Notes: a model not told the origin generated them from the sequence alone. Counted from the stretch's first letter, positions 1 through 7,965 are shown. The stretch: DNA of 15,675 bases from DATNIB01 sp035604685 (GCA_035604685.1 DATNIB010000008.1:1-15675), one strand, 5' to 3'. A program made the numbers and translations.

Positions 1-152
1 GTCACCTTCACGGCCAGCCAGGCGTTGAACCGGGCGCTCGGGCTGCCGCTCGGCAGTTGGTCCCGCACCTTCACCGGCGTCGGCGCGCCCCCCTTGAGTT
101 TGGTCGCGGTCCGGTGGTGCGGGACGTAGTCGTAGATGGCCGAGGCGCTCAC
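1..152 (-). CDS. N-terminal fragment of an unidentified protein (3' truncated by window edge)
   Basis: The first 51 residues of a protein are visible, reading from a GTG at 152-150 and running off the left edge without a stop. The start is supported by AAGGAG on the minus strand seven bases upstream. The fragment begins MSASAIYDYVPHHRTATKLK, is basic and polar, and ends FNAWLAVKVT, which could be the beginning of a membrane segment. That ending vaguely resembles the entry into the first helix of some small actinobacterial membrane proteins, but too little is present to name a family. The gene is divergent from the cytochrome b gene and separated from it by 228 bp, so the two may share control sequences. 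Function unknown. The gene call rests on the ribosome binding site and the open frame. Confidence 0.6.
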   Translation of the reverse strand, partial: MSASAIYDYVPHHRTATKLKGGAPTPVKVRDQLPSGSPSARFNAWLAVKV

Positions 153-380
153 GGCGGCTCTCCTTGCGTGGTCCGTTGTTGGCGGGCCCATCATGGCGTG
201 AGGACCCGCCCGCGCCTCGGACCGGCCGGTCCCACGAGAACCGCGTCGCCCCGGCGGCCGCGGCGCCGCCCGAGAACCGTCACGGCGGGCGGTGGTTGTG
301 GCATGCTCCGATCGGCACCCGGACCCTGGCCCGTCGACAGAGACGGACCACGCCGGTGACCACCGCAAGGAGGACCGGCG
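153..380. other. Divergent intergenic region between the left-edge gene and the cytochrome b gene
   Basis: This 228-bp spacer should hold promoters for both flanking genes, but no convincing -35/-10 pair can be picked out by eye. It contains a perfect 14-bp palindrome (219-232) and a 9-bp direct repeat CGAGAACCG at 235-243 and 271-279, 36 bp apart. The right end (367-373) is the AAGGAGG ribosome binding site of the cytochrome b gene. Open frames through this region are GC-driven and lack coding features. Confidence 0.5.
219..232. promoter_or_regulatory. Perfect 14-bp palindrome, candidate operator
   Basis: GGACCGGCCGGTCC is identical to its own reverse complement. It sits between two divergent genes, about 67 bp from the start of the left gene and 149 bp from the start of the cytochrome b gene, a position suited to a dimeric regulator. 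In such GC-rich DNA short GC palindromes also arise by chance, so the regulatory role is inference only. Confidence 0.25.
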
Positions 381-2264
381 TTGCTCTCAGTTCACCTGCT
401 CGGCGCGCTCGTACATCTCGACTCGCCAGGGCGCTACCTGCACTGGTCGATCTTCACCGTGTCGGTCGCCAACCTGGTGCTGATCGCGGTCATGGTCGTG
501 ATCTTCGGCGTGGCCCTGCTGGTGCCGTTCCCCCACGGGCGAGACGACGGCGACGCGCCGCCCGGCGCGCTCTCCGGGAGCGACGCGGCCCGGGAGCCCA
601 GGGCCGATATGGGGGACGACGCCGACCGGCGCATGTGGACCTCCCGTTTGCGACGGCGGGCGCTCAGCAAGCTCCCGCCGGGCAAGCTCCTGCCCGACCG
701 CCAGCCGGCCTACGTCGCCTCGTGGGTCTACGTCTTTGGGGTCGCCTCCCTGGCCGCGCTCGGCATGGCGATCGTCTCGGGGTTCGCCATCGCGCTGGGC
801 GGCTCGGACTGGTGGCACACCAACCGGGTGGGGCACTTCTTCAACAGCCTGCACCTCTGGAGCGTCGAGCTCTTCATGGCCCTCTTGGTCATCCACCTCT
901 GGGGCAAGTTCTGGATGGCCGCCTGGCGCGGCCGGCGCCGGCTCACCTGGATCACCGGCGTGGTCGCCTTCGCCTTCTCGATCGTCGAGTGCTTCACCGG
1001 CTACCTGTCCCAGCAGAACTTCGACTCGCAGTGGATCTCGACCAACGGCAAGGACGCCTTCAACGCCATCGGGGTCGGCGGGTTCTTCAACCTCATGAAC
1101 TCCGGCCAGATGCTGCTCTGGCACGTCGTCCTCATCCCGATCGTGCTGGTGGCCCTCGTCGGCGCCCACGTGCTGCTGGTGCGGGTCCGCGGGGTGTCCC
1201 ACCCCCTGCCGGTCGCACCCGCCCGCGGTCGGGCGGCGCGACAGGCTGCCGCCGCGGCGGACCGGGCGGAGTGGCGGGGCCCCACCCGGCGCTACGACAT
1301 CGTGAAGGAGGCCGCAGTGGCCTCGGTGATCGCGCTCGTGCTGGTGGTGCTGCTGGCCTCGCTCCTGTCCTCACCCGACGAGCCGCCGGTCACGGTCGCC
1401 AGCTGGGCCAAGGTGGCCCCCGCCGACTTCCTCGCCACCTCGGCCACCGAGCTGGCCGCGACCAGCAAGACGGCCACCTACGGCCCGCCGTATAACAACG
1501 GGACCGCGAGCGTCCAGCAGCTCGGCCCCAACTGGCAGAACCTGACCGGGGTGCTCCAGCCGATCAACACCGCGGAGACCTTCGTGCTCTCCCCCTTGTC
1601 CAAGGTGGCCCCGACCGAACCCCGGCTCGCCGCCGCCCTCTCCATCTACCGCGCCGTCTCCCCGGCCCGGCAGATGGCCTGGACCAACGCCTACCTGAAG
1701 GCGGTGACCCACGTCCGCTTCGTGGCCGGCCAACCGGTGGTGCCGCGGGCGGCCGACGGCACGGTGCCGTTCCTCTTGTCGACCGAGCTCACGCTCGCTC
1801 GCTCGGGGGCGCTCGACGCCGACCTCTTGGCCCAGCATCCCTTCTACGGCTCGGACTTCACGAAGCCGCTCCTCTTCTTGGAGGACGGGAGCTACTTCTC
1901 GGACCAGGCGACCGCCGACCACCTGACCGGCACCCAGTGGGGCGTCATGAACGAGACCGGGAGCTTCCCCGGGCAGCCCTGGCTGTGGCTCTACACGCTC
2001 TGGTACCAGGTGCCGGGCTTCCGCACCTCGCCCAACGTCGACCTCATCGCCATCTACATGACGGCCGTCGGCACCCTGCTCCTGCTGGCGGTGCCCTTCC
2101 TGCCGGGGCTGCGCGACATCCCGCGGTTCATCCCCGTCCACCGACTGGTGTGGCGGCGCTGGAACCGCACCCAGGCGGGCGCCGCGCCGCCGGGCGGCGC
2201 CGACGAGACGCCGGCCACCCCGGCGCCGGACCCCCCGACCCCGGCCGCCGCGCCGTCGGGCTGA
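381..2264 (+). CDS. Cytochrome b (bc/b6f-type) with extra N-terminal helix and large inserted extracytoplasmic domain
   Basis: This is a membrane diheme cytochrome b expected to move electrons from quinol. The TTG start is set by AAGGAGG seven bases upstream. An extra membrane segment lies at about 24-50 and a charged linker at 51-100. The four-helix heme domain lies at about 110-270. Heme ligands are H158/H172 and H248/H263, with 13 and 14 intervening residues, the spacing seen in cytochrome b6. A fifth helix (about 311-331) is followed by roughly 200 residues (332-530), probably outside the cytoplasm. Then come G-Q-P-W-L-W-L-Y (531-538), a last helix (about 553-575), the tail PFLPGLRDIPRFIPVHR and a Pro/Ala-rich end. 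The last part aligns by eye with the start of a cytochrome b C-terminal domain, but PWLW stands where PEWY is expected. No Rieske or cytochrome c gene is adjacent. The heme-domain call is sure; partner and reaction are not. Confidence 0.88.
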   Translation: MLSVHLLGALVHLDSPGRYLHWSIFTVSVANLVLIAVMVVIFGVALLVPFPHGRDDGDAPPGALSGSDAAREPRADMGDDADRRMWTSRLRRRALSKLPPGKLLPDRQPAYVASWVYVFGVASLAALGMAIVSGFAIALGGSDWWHTNRVGHFFNSLHLWSVELFMALLVIHLWGKFWMAAWRGRRRLTWITGVVAFAFSIVECFTGYLSQQNFDSQWISTNGKDAFNAIGVGGFFNLMNSGQMLLWHVVLIPIVLVALVGAHVLLVRVRGVSHPLPVAPARGRAARQAAAAADRAEWRGPTRRYDIVKEAAVASVIALVLVVLLASLLSSPDEPPVTVASWAKVAPADFLATSATELAATSKTATYGPPYNNGTASVQQLGPNWQNLTGVLQPINTAETFVLSPLSKVAPTEPRLAAALSIYRAVSPARQMAWTNAYLKAVTHVRFVAGQPVVPRAADGTVPFLLSTELTLARSGALDADLLAQHPFYGSDFTKPLLFLEDGSYFSDQATADHLTGTQWGVMNETGSFPGQPWLWLYTLWYQVPGFRTSPNVDLIAIYMTAVGTLLLLAVPFLPGLRDIPRFIPVHRLVWRRWNRTQAGAAPPGGADETPATPAPDPPTPAAAPSG

Positions 2265-2381
2265 GCGCGCCGGCCCGGGCGCCGTCGGCCGGGCCACCGG
2301 GGTTGGACCAGGACAACGAGTACGGCATCCCGTGGGCGACGCGGACGCGCACGTATCCTGACGCGGGAATGGATTCGCTCT

Positions 2382-2398
2382 CCTCGTAGAGGACGAGG
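2382..2398 (+). repeat. Short inverted repeat upstream of the DUF2510 gene
   Basis: CCTCGT (2382-2387) and ACGAGG (2393-2398) form a perfect six-base stem with a five-base loop, ending about 15 bases before the ribosome binding site. It could be a leader hairpin or a protein site, and it has no U-tract. A TATCCT at 2354-2359 is a possible -10 element, but no matching -35 was seen. Both are weak. Confidence 0.25.
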
Positions 2399-2423
2399 CC
2401 GCCACCAAGCCGTGGAGGCGACG

Positions 2424-3359
2424 TTGACCACTGGTGGACCCGGCTGGTTCCCAGACCCATTGGGGCACCACCAGCACCGGTATTTCCGCGGTGACCGTTG
2501 GACGGAGCACGTCGCGGACAACGGGGTGGTGGGGATCGAGCCGCTCCGCGGTCCGGCCGCGGCCCCGGCTGCTGCCTCCTGGTTCTCGGGTGCACAGCGG
2601 AACCCGCCGTCGAACCGACTCCGGGCGCTGTTGGCGACGGTCGTGCTGCTGGTCGGGATCCTCACGTTCGTACTGATCGCCAAACAACCGACCGGTTCGA
2701 ACGCGGCTGGTCAGGCCGCACCGCCCGCCGCGGTGGCCGGTGCGCGCGCCACGTCCCCCACCGAAAAGGCCAGGACGGCCCTGCTGGTGCTCTCGGATCT
2801 GCCGAAGGGCTGGACCTCGACCAAGTCGCAGAACAACAACTCGCCGTTCCCCGGGGCCGCCCAGCTGGCCGGCTGCCTCGGGGTACCGACCAGCGTCATC
2901 ACGAGTCAACCGCCCACCGCCTACAGCCCCGAGTTCGCGAGCAAGGACCAGCGGCAGCTGGTGAGCGACAGCGTCTCGGTCTACCCCTCGGCCAGGGCCG
3001 CGCAGGCCGACTTCGCCTCCCTGGCGAACCCGAAGACACCGTCGTGCCTCACGACGGTGTTGAACAACCAGGCCAAGGCCGCGCTGGGGTCGGGATTCGG
3101 CACCGGGACCAGCCTGGGGACGGTCACCGTGACCCGGGCGCCGGCGACCGAGTTCGCCCCCCACAACGCCAACTTCACGGCGTTGGTGCCGGTCACCGAT
3201 CAGGGGGCCACGCTGAATCTCCAGCTCACCGTGGTCGACTTCGTCCGCGGCACCGAGGAGCAGACCGTCACCCTGGTCGCCGTCCAGGGCCCCTTCCCCA
3301 CCGCCTTGGCGCGACACCTCACGACCGTGGCGGCCGGGCGGATCTATCTGGCCGGTTGA
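2424..3359 (+). CDS. DUF2510 single-pass membrane protein with extracytoplasmic domain
   Basis: The 311-residue product starts with a DUF2510 motif (about 6-32: GWFPDP, then HRYFRGDRWTEHV), a short actinobacterial module found at the cytoplasmic N-terminus of membrane proteins. A Pro/Ala linker follows, then one membrane helix (about 66-86), a low-complexity linker, and a secreted-side domain (about 113-311) with two cysteines (C151, C208) that could form a disulfide. The segment LLVLSDLPKGW resembles the beginning of PknH-like or lipoprotein sensor folds, but this is only an impression. I chose TTG at 2424 because GGAGG lies five bases upstream and the protein then begins MTTGGPGWFPDP, typical of the family. 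An in-frame GTG at 2412 (four residues longer) has no good ribosome binding site. Role unknown. It lies downstream of the cytochrome b gene after a 147-bp gap. Confidence 0.82.
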   Translation: MTTGGPGWFPDPLGHHQHRYFRGDRWTEHVADNGVVGIEPLRGPAAAPAAASWFSGAQRNPPSNRLRALLATVVLLVGILTFVLIAKQPTGSNAAGQAAPPAAVAGARATSPTEKARTALLVLSDLPKGWTSTKSQNNNSPFPGAAQLAGCLGVPTSVITSQPPTAYSPEFASKDQRQLVSDSVSVYPSARAAQADFASLANPKTPSCLTTVLNNQAKAALGSGFGTGTSLGTVTVTRAPATEFAPHNANFTALVPVTDQGATLNLQLTVVDFVRGTEEQTVTLVAVQGPFPTALARHLTTVAAGRIYLAG

Positions 3360-3365
3360 CCGAGC

Positions 3366-3380
3366 CGGGCCCGGGGCCCG
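3366..3380. terminator. GC hairpin between convergent genes, possible bidirectional terminator
   Basis: CGGGCC and GGCCCG form a perfect six-base stem with a three-base loop in the 36-bp gap between two convergent stop codons. The position suits transcription termination from both sides. There is no run of T on either strand, so a classical intrinsic terminator is not shown. Confidence 0.35.
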
Positions 3381-3395
3381 ACCGGCACCGAGGGG

Positions 3396-4919
3396 CTAGG
3401 GGTTCACGCGGCGCGGCAGCACTGGCGCGTCGCGCCCGGTCCCGCCCGCCACCGCGGCCGGGACGCCGGCCGCGCCGTCGTCCTCCCGCCGCTCCTCGTG
3501 GTACTCCTGCTCCACGTTCACCGCCCAGATGTCGTGGTGGGCGCCGTGGATGTTCTCCACCGTCAGCATCGCCGTGTACATCGAGTGGTCCTGGTTGTTG
3601 TACTTGTGCATCCCGTTGCGGCCGACCGGGTGCACGTTGGCGGCGTCCGTGGCCAGCCAGGCCACGATCGTCGCCACGTTGTCCTGGTAGGAGAAGTCGT
3701 AGGTGGGGTAGGCCTTGGGGACCCGCACGACGTAGCCCTGCTGGACGGCCGCGGCGGGCACCAGGCCGAGCACCTCGAGCTCGCGGCTGGCCAGCGCGAT
3801 CAGCTCCTCGTCGGGCATGGTCCACATGCCGTCGCCCTCGAAGACGAAGTACTCGAGGCCGAGACAGGTCCGCCCCTCCTTCACCATGTAGGGCGACCAG
3901 GACCCGAAGTTCTGGATCCGCCCCACCTTCACCTCCGGCGAGTGGACGTAGATCCAGTTGTCCTCGAACCCGAGCTCCTCGGGCACCACCACCGCCACCG
4001 TGAGGAAGTCCCGGTAGTGCAGGTCGTCGGCGGCGGCCAGCACGGCCGCGGGCGGCGGCGGGTCGATGGCGCGGACCAGCTGGGCCATGGGCATCGACGA
4101 GATGACGTGGGAGGCGGGCTGGCGCGAGGTCTCCCCCCGGTGCTCCAGGCTCACGGCCTCGGCCCGGCCGGCCGAGAGGTGGATGCGGCGCACCGCCGTC
4201 TGCATGCGCACGTCGCCCCCGGCCGCCTCGACCTTGTCCCGGCAGACCTCCCACATCATCCCCGGCCCGTACTTGGGGTAGCGGAACTCCTCGATCAGGG
4301 TCGTGATCTCGGTCTGGTTGCGCCTCGGGGTGAGCGCGTTCAGGATCGCCTTGCCGAGGTCGAGGTTCTTCACCCGCTGGGCGGCGAAGTCGGCCGGCAT
4401 GTCGGCGACGGGGATCCCCCACACCTTCTCGGTGTAGGTCTTGAAGAAGGTGCGGTAGAGCCGCCACCCGAAGCGGGCCACCAGCCAGCCCTCGTAGTTG
4501 GTCTGGTCCTTCGGCGGCCGCAGGCGCGCCGACAGGTAGGACAGCCCGCACAAGAAGGCCTTGGCGGGGCCCATGTTGCGCAGCGCGTTGAGCGGCCGCA
4601 GCGGGTAGTCGTAGTACTTGCCCTCGTAGTAGATGCGGCTCTTCCTCGGCCGGAGCAAGAAGTCGTCCCCGGGCAGGATCTCGTGCCAGAGGGCCTCGAC
4701 CGGGCGGACCTTGGTGAAGAAGCGGTGCCCGCCGATGTCGAAGCGCCAGCCGTCGCGCAGCACGGTGCGGCTGATGCCGCCCACCACGTCGTCGGCCTCG
4801 GCCACCACCACCGGGTCGCCCGACTTCACCAGCTCGTAGGCGGCGGTCAGCCCGGCCGGGCCGGCGCCGATCACCACCACCGGGTCGCCGTTCATGGCGT
4901 CGCCACGCGCACTCGACAC
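3396..4919 (-). CDS. FAD-dependent oxidoreductase, UDP-galactopyranose mutase-like
   Basis: A 507-residue flavoprotein. The dinucleotide-binding fingerprint GAGPAG is at 18-23, followed by a VVVAEADDVVGG segment for the adenosine ribose. F-D-I-G-G-H-R-F-F-T-K (60-70) and the C-terminal G-R-N-G-M-H-K-Y-N-N-Q-D-H-S-M are hallmarks of the UDP-galactopyranose mutase/protoporphyrinogen-oxidase-like group. The end (about 470-507) is disordered in character. I chose GTG at 4919 because GGAGGAG precedes it closely; the ATG at 4895, eight residues shorter, has no clear ribosome binding site. Related proteins often sit in polysaccharide or glycolipid loci, and here two membrane glycosyltransferases are just upstream on the same strand, so a role in sugar-nucleotide or lipid-linked glycan modification is a reasonable inference. 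True mutase activity is not established. A gap of 193 bp separates it from the mannosyltransferase gene. Confidence 0.85.
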   Translation of the reverse strand: MSSARGDAMNGDPVVVIGAGPAGLTAAYELVKSGDPVVVAEADDVVGGISRTVLRDGWRFDIGGHRFFTKVRPVEALWHEILPGDDFLLRPRKSRIYYEGKYYDYPLRPLNALRNMGPAKAFLCGLSYLSARLRPPKDQTNYEGWLVARFGWRLYRTFFKTYTEKVWGIPVADMPADFAAQRVKNLDLGKAILNALTPRRNQTEITTLIEEFRYPKYGPGMMWEVCRDKVEAAGGDVRMQTAVRRIHLSAGRAEAVSLEHRGETSRQPASHVISSMPMAQLVRAIDPPPPAAVLAAADDLHYRDFLTVAVVVPEELGFEDNWIYVHSPEVKVGRIQNFGSWSPYMVKEGRTCLGLEYFVFEGDGMWTMPDEELIALASRELEVLGLVPAAAVQQGYVVRVPKAYPTYDFSYQDNVATIVAWLATDAANVHPVGRNGMHKYNNQDHSMYTAMLTVENIHGAHHDIWAVNVEQEYHEERREDDGAAGVPAAVAGGTGRDAPVLPRRVNP

Positions 4920-5075
4920 CGGTCTCCTCCGCGGGTGGCCCACCCGGCGCGGCGAGCCTCGTCCGTCTTCCTCGGTCCTGCGCGCCCAGTCCGGTGGCGG
5001 TGGCACGGCGCCGGTCCCGACGCTGCGTCTCGCCACCACCGGACCCTGCGGGCACGGCCCCCCGTACGGGCGCGA

Positions 5076-5081
5076 AGGATA
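5076..5081 (-). promoter_or_regulatory. Possible -10 element for the FAD oxidoreductase gene
   Basis: TATCCT on the minus strand (5081 to 5076) lies in the 193-bp gap upstream of the flavoprotein gene, in a local dip of GC content, about 155 bases before the start. No TTGACA-like hexamer is visible at the expected distance. The gap length suggests that this gene has its own promoter. Confidence 0.22.
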
Positions 5082-5112
5082 GTGGATGGGCCGGCCGGCG
5101 GCCCCCTGCCCC

Positions 5113-6249
5113 CTACGGGACCGAGATGTTGAGCAGGGCCAACAGGGTGTAGGCGGCCAGGCCCGCCCCCGAGAGGACGAGGACCGCCCGCTCCAGCGGG
5201 CGGCGGGAGAGGAGGGTGGCGCCGGCCACCACCAGCGGGAAGGCGCTGAGCGCGTAGCGCTCGAAGGAGTCGAGGTTGGTGCCCGAGAGGGCCACCGCCA
5301 CGACGGCGGTGGCGAAGAGCGAGTAGGCAGCGGGCAGCCGGCGCCAGCAGACGACGAGGAGGAACAGGACCACGAGGACCCAGGGCACGTGCAGGGCGGT
5401 GCCGATGTGGTGGTGCAGGGCCCCCTTGGCGTCGTCGACCAGGGTGCGCAGCGGGTCGGTCAGTCCGCCGTGGTGGCCCGCGCTGGTCTGGATCCGCAGC
5501 GGGAGCCAGAAGTCGCCGAAGGCCCGGGCCGACCAGGCGAGGAAGGTGACGAGGCCGAGGACCGGGGCGGCGAGCGCCACCGCGGCCGCGGACCGCTCGG
5601 TCGCGCCCGCCTGGCGCCAGCGGGCGAGCGCGACGACGGCCACCGGGAGCACCAGCAGCACGCCGAGCGGGCGGGTCAGCGCGGCGGCGTAGGCGAAGAG
5701 GGCCGCCCACCACCAGGCGGGGCGGCCCCCGCCCGCCGGCCGCAGGGCGACGAAGCAGGCCGCCACCAACGCCAGCAGCAACCCCTCGGCGTAACCGAAG
5801 ACGAAGGTGAAGGCGGGGGGCGCCAGCGAGAGCAGCCAGGCACTGCGGGTGGCCAGCCCCCGGTCGCCCGTCTCCCGGCGCACCAGCACCACCACGAGCG
5901 CGGTGCCGACCAGGGCGGCGGCGTTGGCGATGACGACGAGCGCCGGCCCCACCCCGATGCCGGTGGCGTCGGCCAGGTAGCGACCGGCGAGCGGGAACAG
6001 CGGGAAGAAGCGGAGCGCCTGGTGCCCGTAGGGTCGGTAGCCGGCGCGGGCGATCGCCTCGTAGAACCCGCCGTCCCAGGCGAGCAGGCCCTGGTGGACG
6101 CGGAGTGCCATGCCGGCGTTCTGTGGGTGCGACCGCGACAGGACCAGGTGCGCGACGCCCAGCATCGCTGCGACGATGACCCGGGCCAGCGCGAAGGGGA
6201 CGAGTACGGGGGCGAGCGCCCGCCAACCGCGGCGCGCCCGGCCGCTCAC
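5113..6249 (-). CDS. PIG-V-type membrane mannosyltransferase (GT-C fold)
   Basis: A 378-residue polytopic membrane protein with about nine to ten hydrophobic segments. Motifs of the PIG-V/GPI-mannosyltransferase-2 family are present: W-D-G-G-F-Y (58-63) with the acidic residue expected in the first outer loop, F-F-P-L-F-P-L (81-87), and S-F-E-R-Y-A-L-S-A-F-P-L (328-339). Such enzymes use a polyprenyl-phosphate sugar and transfer it outside the membrane. Actinobacterial members are thought to act on envelope glycolipids or glycans, and the acceptor here is unknown. The GTG start at 6249 overlaps the stop of the preceding GT39 gene by four bases (GTGA), so the two are probably translated together and may act in one pathway. 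There is no strong separate ribosome binding site, which fits coupling. Confidence 0.82.
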   Translation of the reverse strand: MSGRARRGWRALAPVLVPFALARVIVAAMLGVAHLVLSRSHPQNAGMALRVHQGLLAWDGGFYEAIARAGYRPYGHQALRFFPLFPLAGRYLADATGIGVGPALVVIANAAALVGTALVVVLVRRETGDRGLATRSAWLLSLAPPAFTFVFGYAEGLLLALVAACFVALRPAGGGRPAWWWAALFAYAAALTRPLGVLLVLPVAVVALARWRQAGATERSAAAVALAAPVLGLVTFLAWSARAFGDFWLPLRIQTSAGHHGGLTDPLRTLVDDAKGALHHHIGTALHVPWVLVVLFLLVVCWRRLPAAYSLFATAVVAVALSGTNLDSFERYALSAFPLVVAGATLLSRRPLERAVLVLSGAGLAAYTLLALLNISVP

Positions 6250-7928
6250 GAGGACAGCGGGTGGGCGGCGACCGGCGTCAGCTGGGTCAGGTTCATCGGC
6301 TCGTAGTAGTGGGCGGGCATCGCCACCACCCGCTCGGTCGCCGTGTGGTTCGGCAGGGCCAGCAGATCGGTCTCGATGTCTTCGCAGCGGATCCCGTAGC
6401 CCTGGTAGTTGGCCGCCCAGACCATCCAGATCTGGTGCGTCGACCCGGCGGCCGCCGCCACGTACTGCGCAAAGGAGGCCGGGCTGGCGTGATGCACGGC
6501 GCGCTTGTAGTCGATCCAGTCGATGAGGTCCGGCGAGGTGCGGTGCGGGTAGGTGATCTCGACGTAGCGGTCCGGCCCGGTCAGGCGGTAGACGGCGGGG
6601 CCCAGCTGGTCCGGGCAGAACGCCACCACGTCACCGGGCCTCCCGTGGGCCGCCAGCGCCGCGGCCACCTTGGTCGCCTGGGTCCGTTGCGTGGTGATGT
6701 TCTGCACCCCGACGGCCAGACCCGACACGGCGGCCACCAACAGGACGACCGAACGCAGCCGCGCGTCGGCGAGGGTGGTGGCCCCGAGGACGACCAGCAA
6801 GAGGAACGGGATCAGCACGACTGAGGCGTAGCGGGCGCTGAAGCCGCTGTGGGCGAGCAGCCCGCCCGCCACCGCGGCGGCGAGAGTGACAGCGACAACG
6901 AAGGCGATCGGCCGGCCGCGCCGGCGGGTCCGGATGTCGAGATCGACGTGCCAGTGGTCCCGGGCCACCCCGAAGAGGCCCAGGAAGGCCAGCAGGAGAT
7001 AGAGCACCGCCAGCAGGCGGCCCTGGTTGGACCCCGCCGCCGACAGGGTCGCCTGGTTGTCGGTGAAGCCGGTGACCGCGTTGATGGTCGCCGAGAAGTT
7101 GGCCGGCGCCGCCCACGGGGTCCCCGTGTGCCGGGACTGGAAGAAGAACGTGGGGACCCACGGGACGAAGGTCAACGCACCCACCGCCACCGCGGCGAGG
7201 CTGAAGCGGGCGTTCCGCCGGCGGGCGGGGTCGGGCTGGGTGCGCCGCGCCTGCCAGAGCAGCCAGACGGCGACGGTGGCCAAGAGATAGACCGCCCAGT
7301 ACTGGGTGTAGAGGAGGGCGGCCGCCACCACGCCGGTCGCCACCAGGTTGCCCGCGCTCGGCCGGCGCACGGCCCCGTCGAGCGCGATGAAGCCGCAGGC
7401 GGTGAGCAGCATGACGAGCGAGTACATCCGCGCCTCGGTGCCGTAGTAGATGGCGAAGGGCGCGCTCGCCACCAACAGCACCGTCATCCAGGCGCAGGCC
7501 CGGCCCCCGAACCGCCGGCCGGCCACCCAGGCCACCGGGAGGGTGGCGACCGAGATCACCCCCGAGAGCGAGCGCACGGCCAGGTCCGAGCCCCCGAACG
7601 GCTTCATCCAGAAGTGCAAGAGGACGTAGTACAGCGGCGGGGCGCCGTCCTGGCGCAGCGCGGCGTGCAGCGAATGGAGCGGGAGCCGCGCGATGTCGAC
7701 GGTCAGCGCCTCGTCGAGCCACAGCGCCGAGCGCGTCCAGAAGCGCAGCAGGATCCCGGCTGCCACCACCATGAGGAGGACGACGGCCGCCGCCGCCCGC
7801 CAGCGTCCGGTCAGCCCGAAGGTCCCGTCGACGAGGTCCGGGCGCGGCTCGTCGAACAGCACCTCTGACTCGGACACCGTGACAACCAGAAGCGACTCCC
7901 CCGCCTCCGCCACTTCCATGGCGGGCAT
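6246..7928 (-). CDS. GT39-family (ArnT/PMT-like) membrane glycosyltransferase
   Basis: About 560 residues. A cytoplasmic N-terminal stretch (1-43) precedes a helix at about 44-63. The first outer loop carries the GT-C acidic pair in W-L-D-E-A (D72, E73). Q-D-G-A-P-P-L-Y-Y (93-101) and Y-Y-G-T-E-A-R-M-Y-S (161-170) are characteristic of this family. About ten further membrane segments follow, then a soluble C-terminal domain of about 130 residues containing V-A-F-C-P-D-Q-L-G. Family members transfer sugars from polyprenyl-phosphate donors to lipids or proteins on the outer face; the acceptor cannot be told. Two nearby ATG codons (7928, 7919) could start it and neither has a clear ribosome binding site. 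It lies 37 bp after the rpsA stop, so readthrough from rpsA is likely. Its stop overlaps the next gene's GTG. Confidence 0.83.
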   Translation of the reverse strand: MPAMEVAEAGESLLVVTVSESEVLFDEPRPDLVDGTFGLTGRWRAAAAVVLLMVVAAGILLRFWTRSALWLDEALTVDIARLPLHSLHAALRQDGAPPLYYVLLHFWMKPFGGSDLAVRSLSGVISVATLPVAWVAGRRFGGRACAWMTVLLVASAPFAIYYGTEARMYSLVMLLTACGFIALDGAVRRPSAGNLVATGVVAAALLYTQYWAVYLLATVAVWLLWQARRTQPDPARRRNARFSLAAVAVGALTFVPWVPTFFFQSRHTGTPWAAPANFSATINAVTGFTDNQATLSAAGSNQGRLLAVLYLLLAFLGLFGVARDHWHVDLDIRTRRRGRPIAFVVAVTLAAAVAGGLLAHSGFSARYASVVLIPFLLLVVLGATTLADARLRSVVLLVAAVSGLAVGVQNITTQRTQATKVAAALAAHGRPGDVVAFCPDQLGPAVYRLTGPDRYVEITYPHRTSPDLIDWIDYKRAVHHASPASFAQYVAAAAGSTHQIWMVWAANYQGYGIRCEDIETDLLALPNHTATERVVAMPAHYYEPMNLTQLTPVAAHPLSS

Positions 7929-7965
7929 GGTAGGCGACGGGGTCAGGGCGCGGCGCGGGCGGTGG

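Noticed and set aside
164..1495. Long plus-strand open frame overlapping the cytochrome b gene
   Set aside because: The product is Arg/Pro/Gly/Ala-rich low-complexity sequence with no domain, in another frame of a gene with clear heme motifs and a strong ribosome binding site. It is a high-GC shadow.
381..2264. Standard bc1 or b6f complex operon
   Set aside because: No Rieske protein, cytochrome c1 or separate subunit IV gene lies on either side, and the PEWY motif is not recognisable.
1371..3317. Long minus-strand open frame opposite the cytochrome b and DUF2510 genes
   Set aside because: It is antisense to two supported genes, made of repetitive charged residues without motifs.
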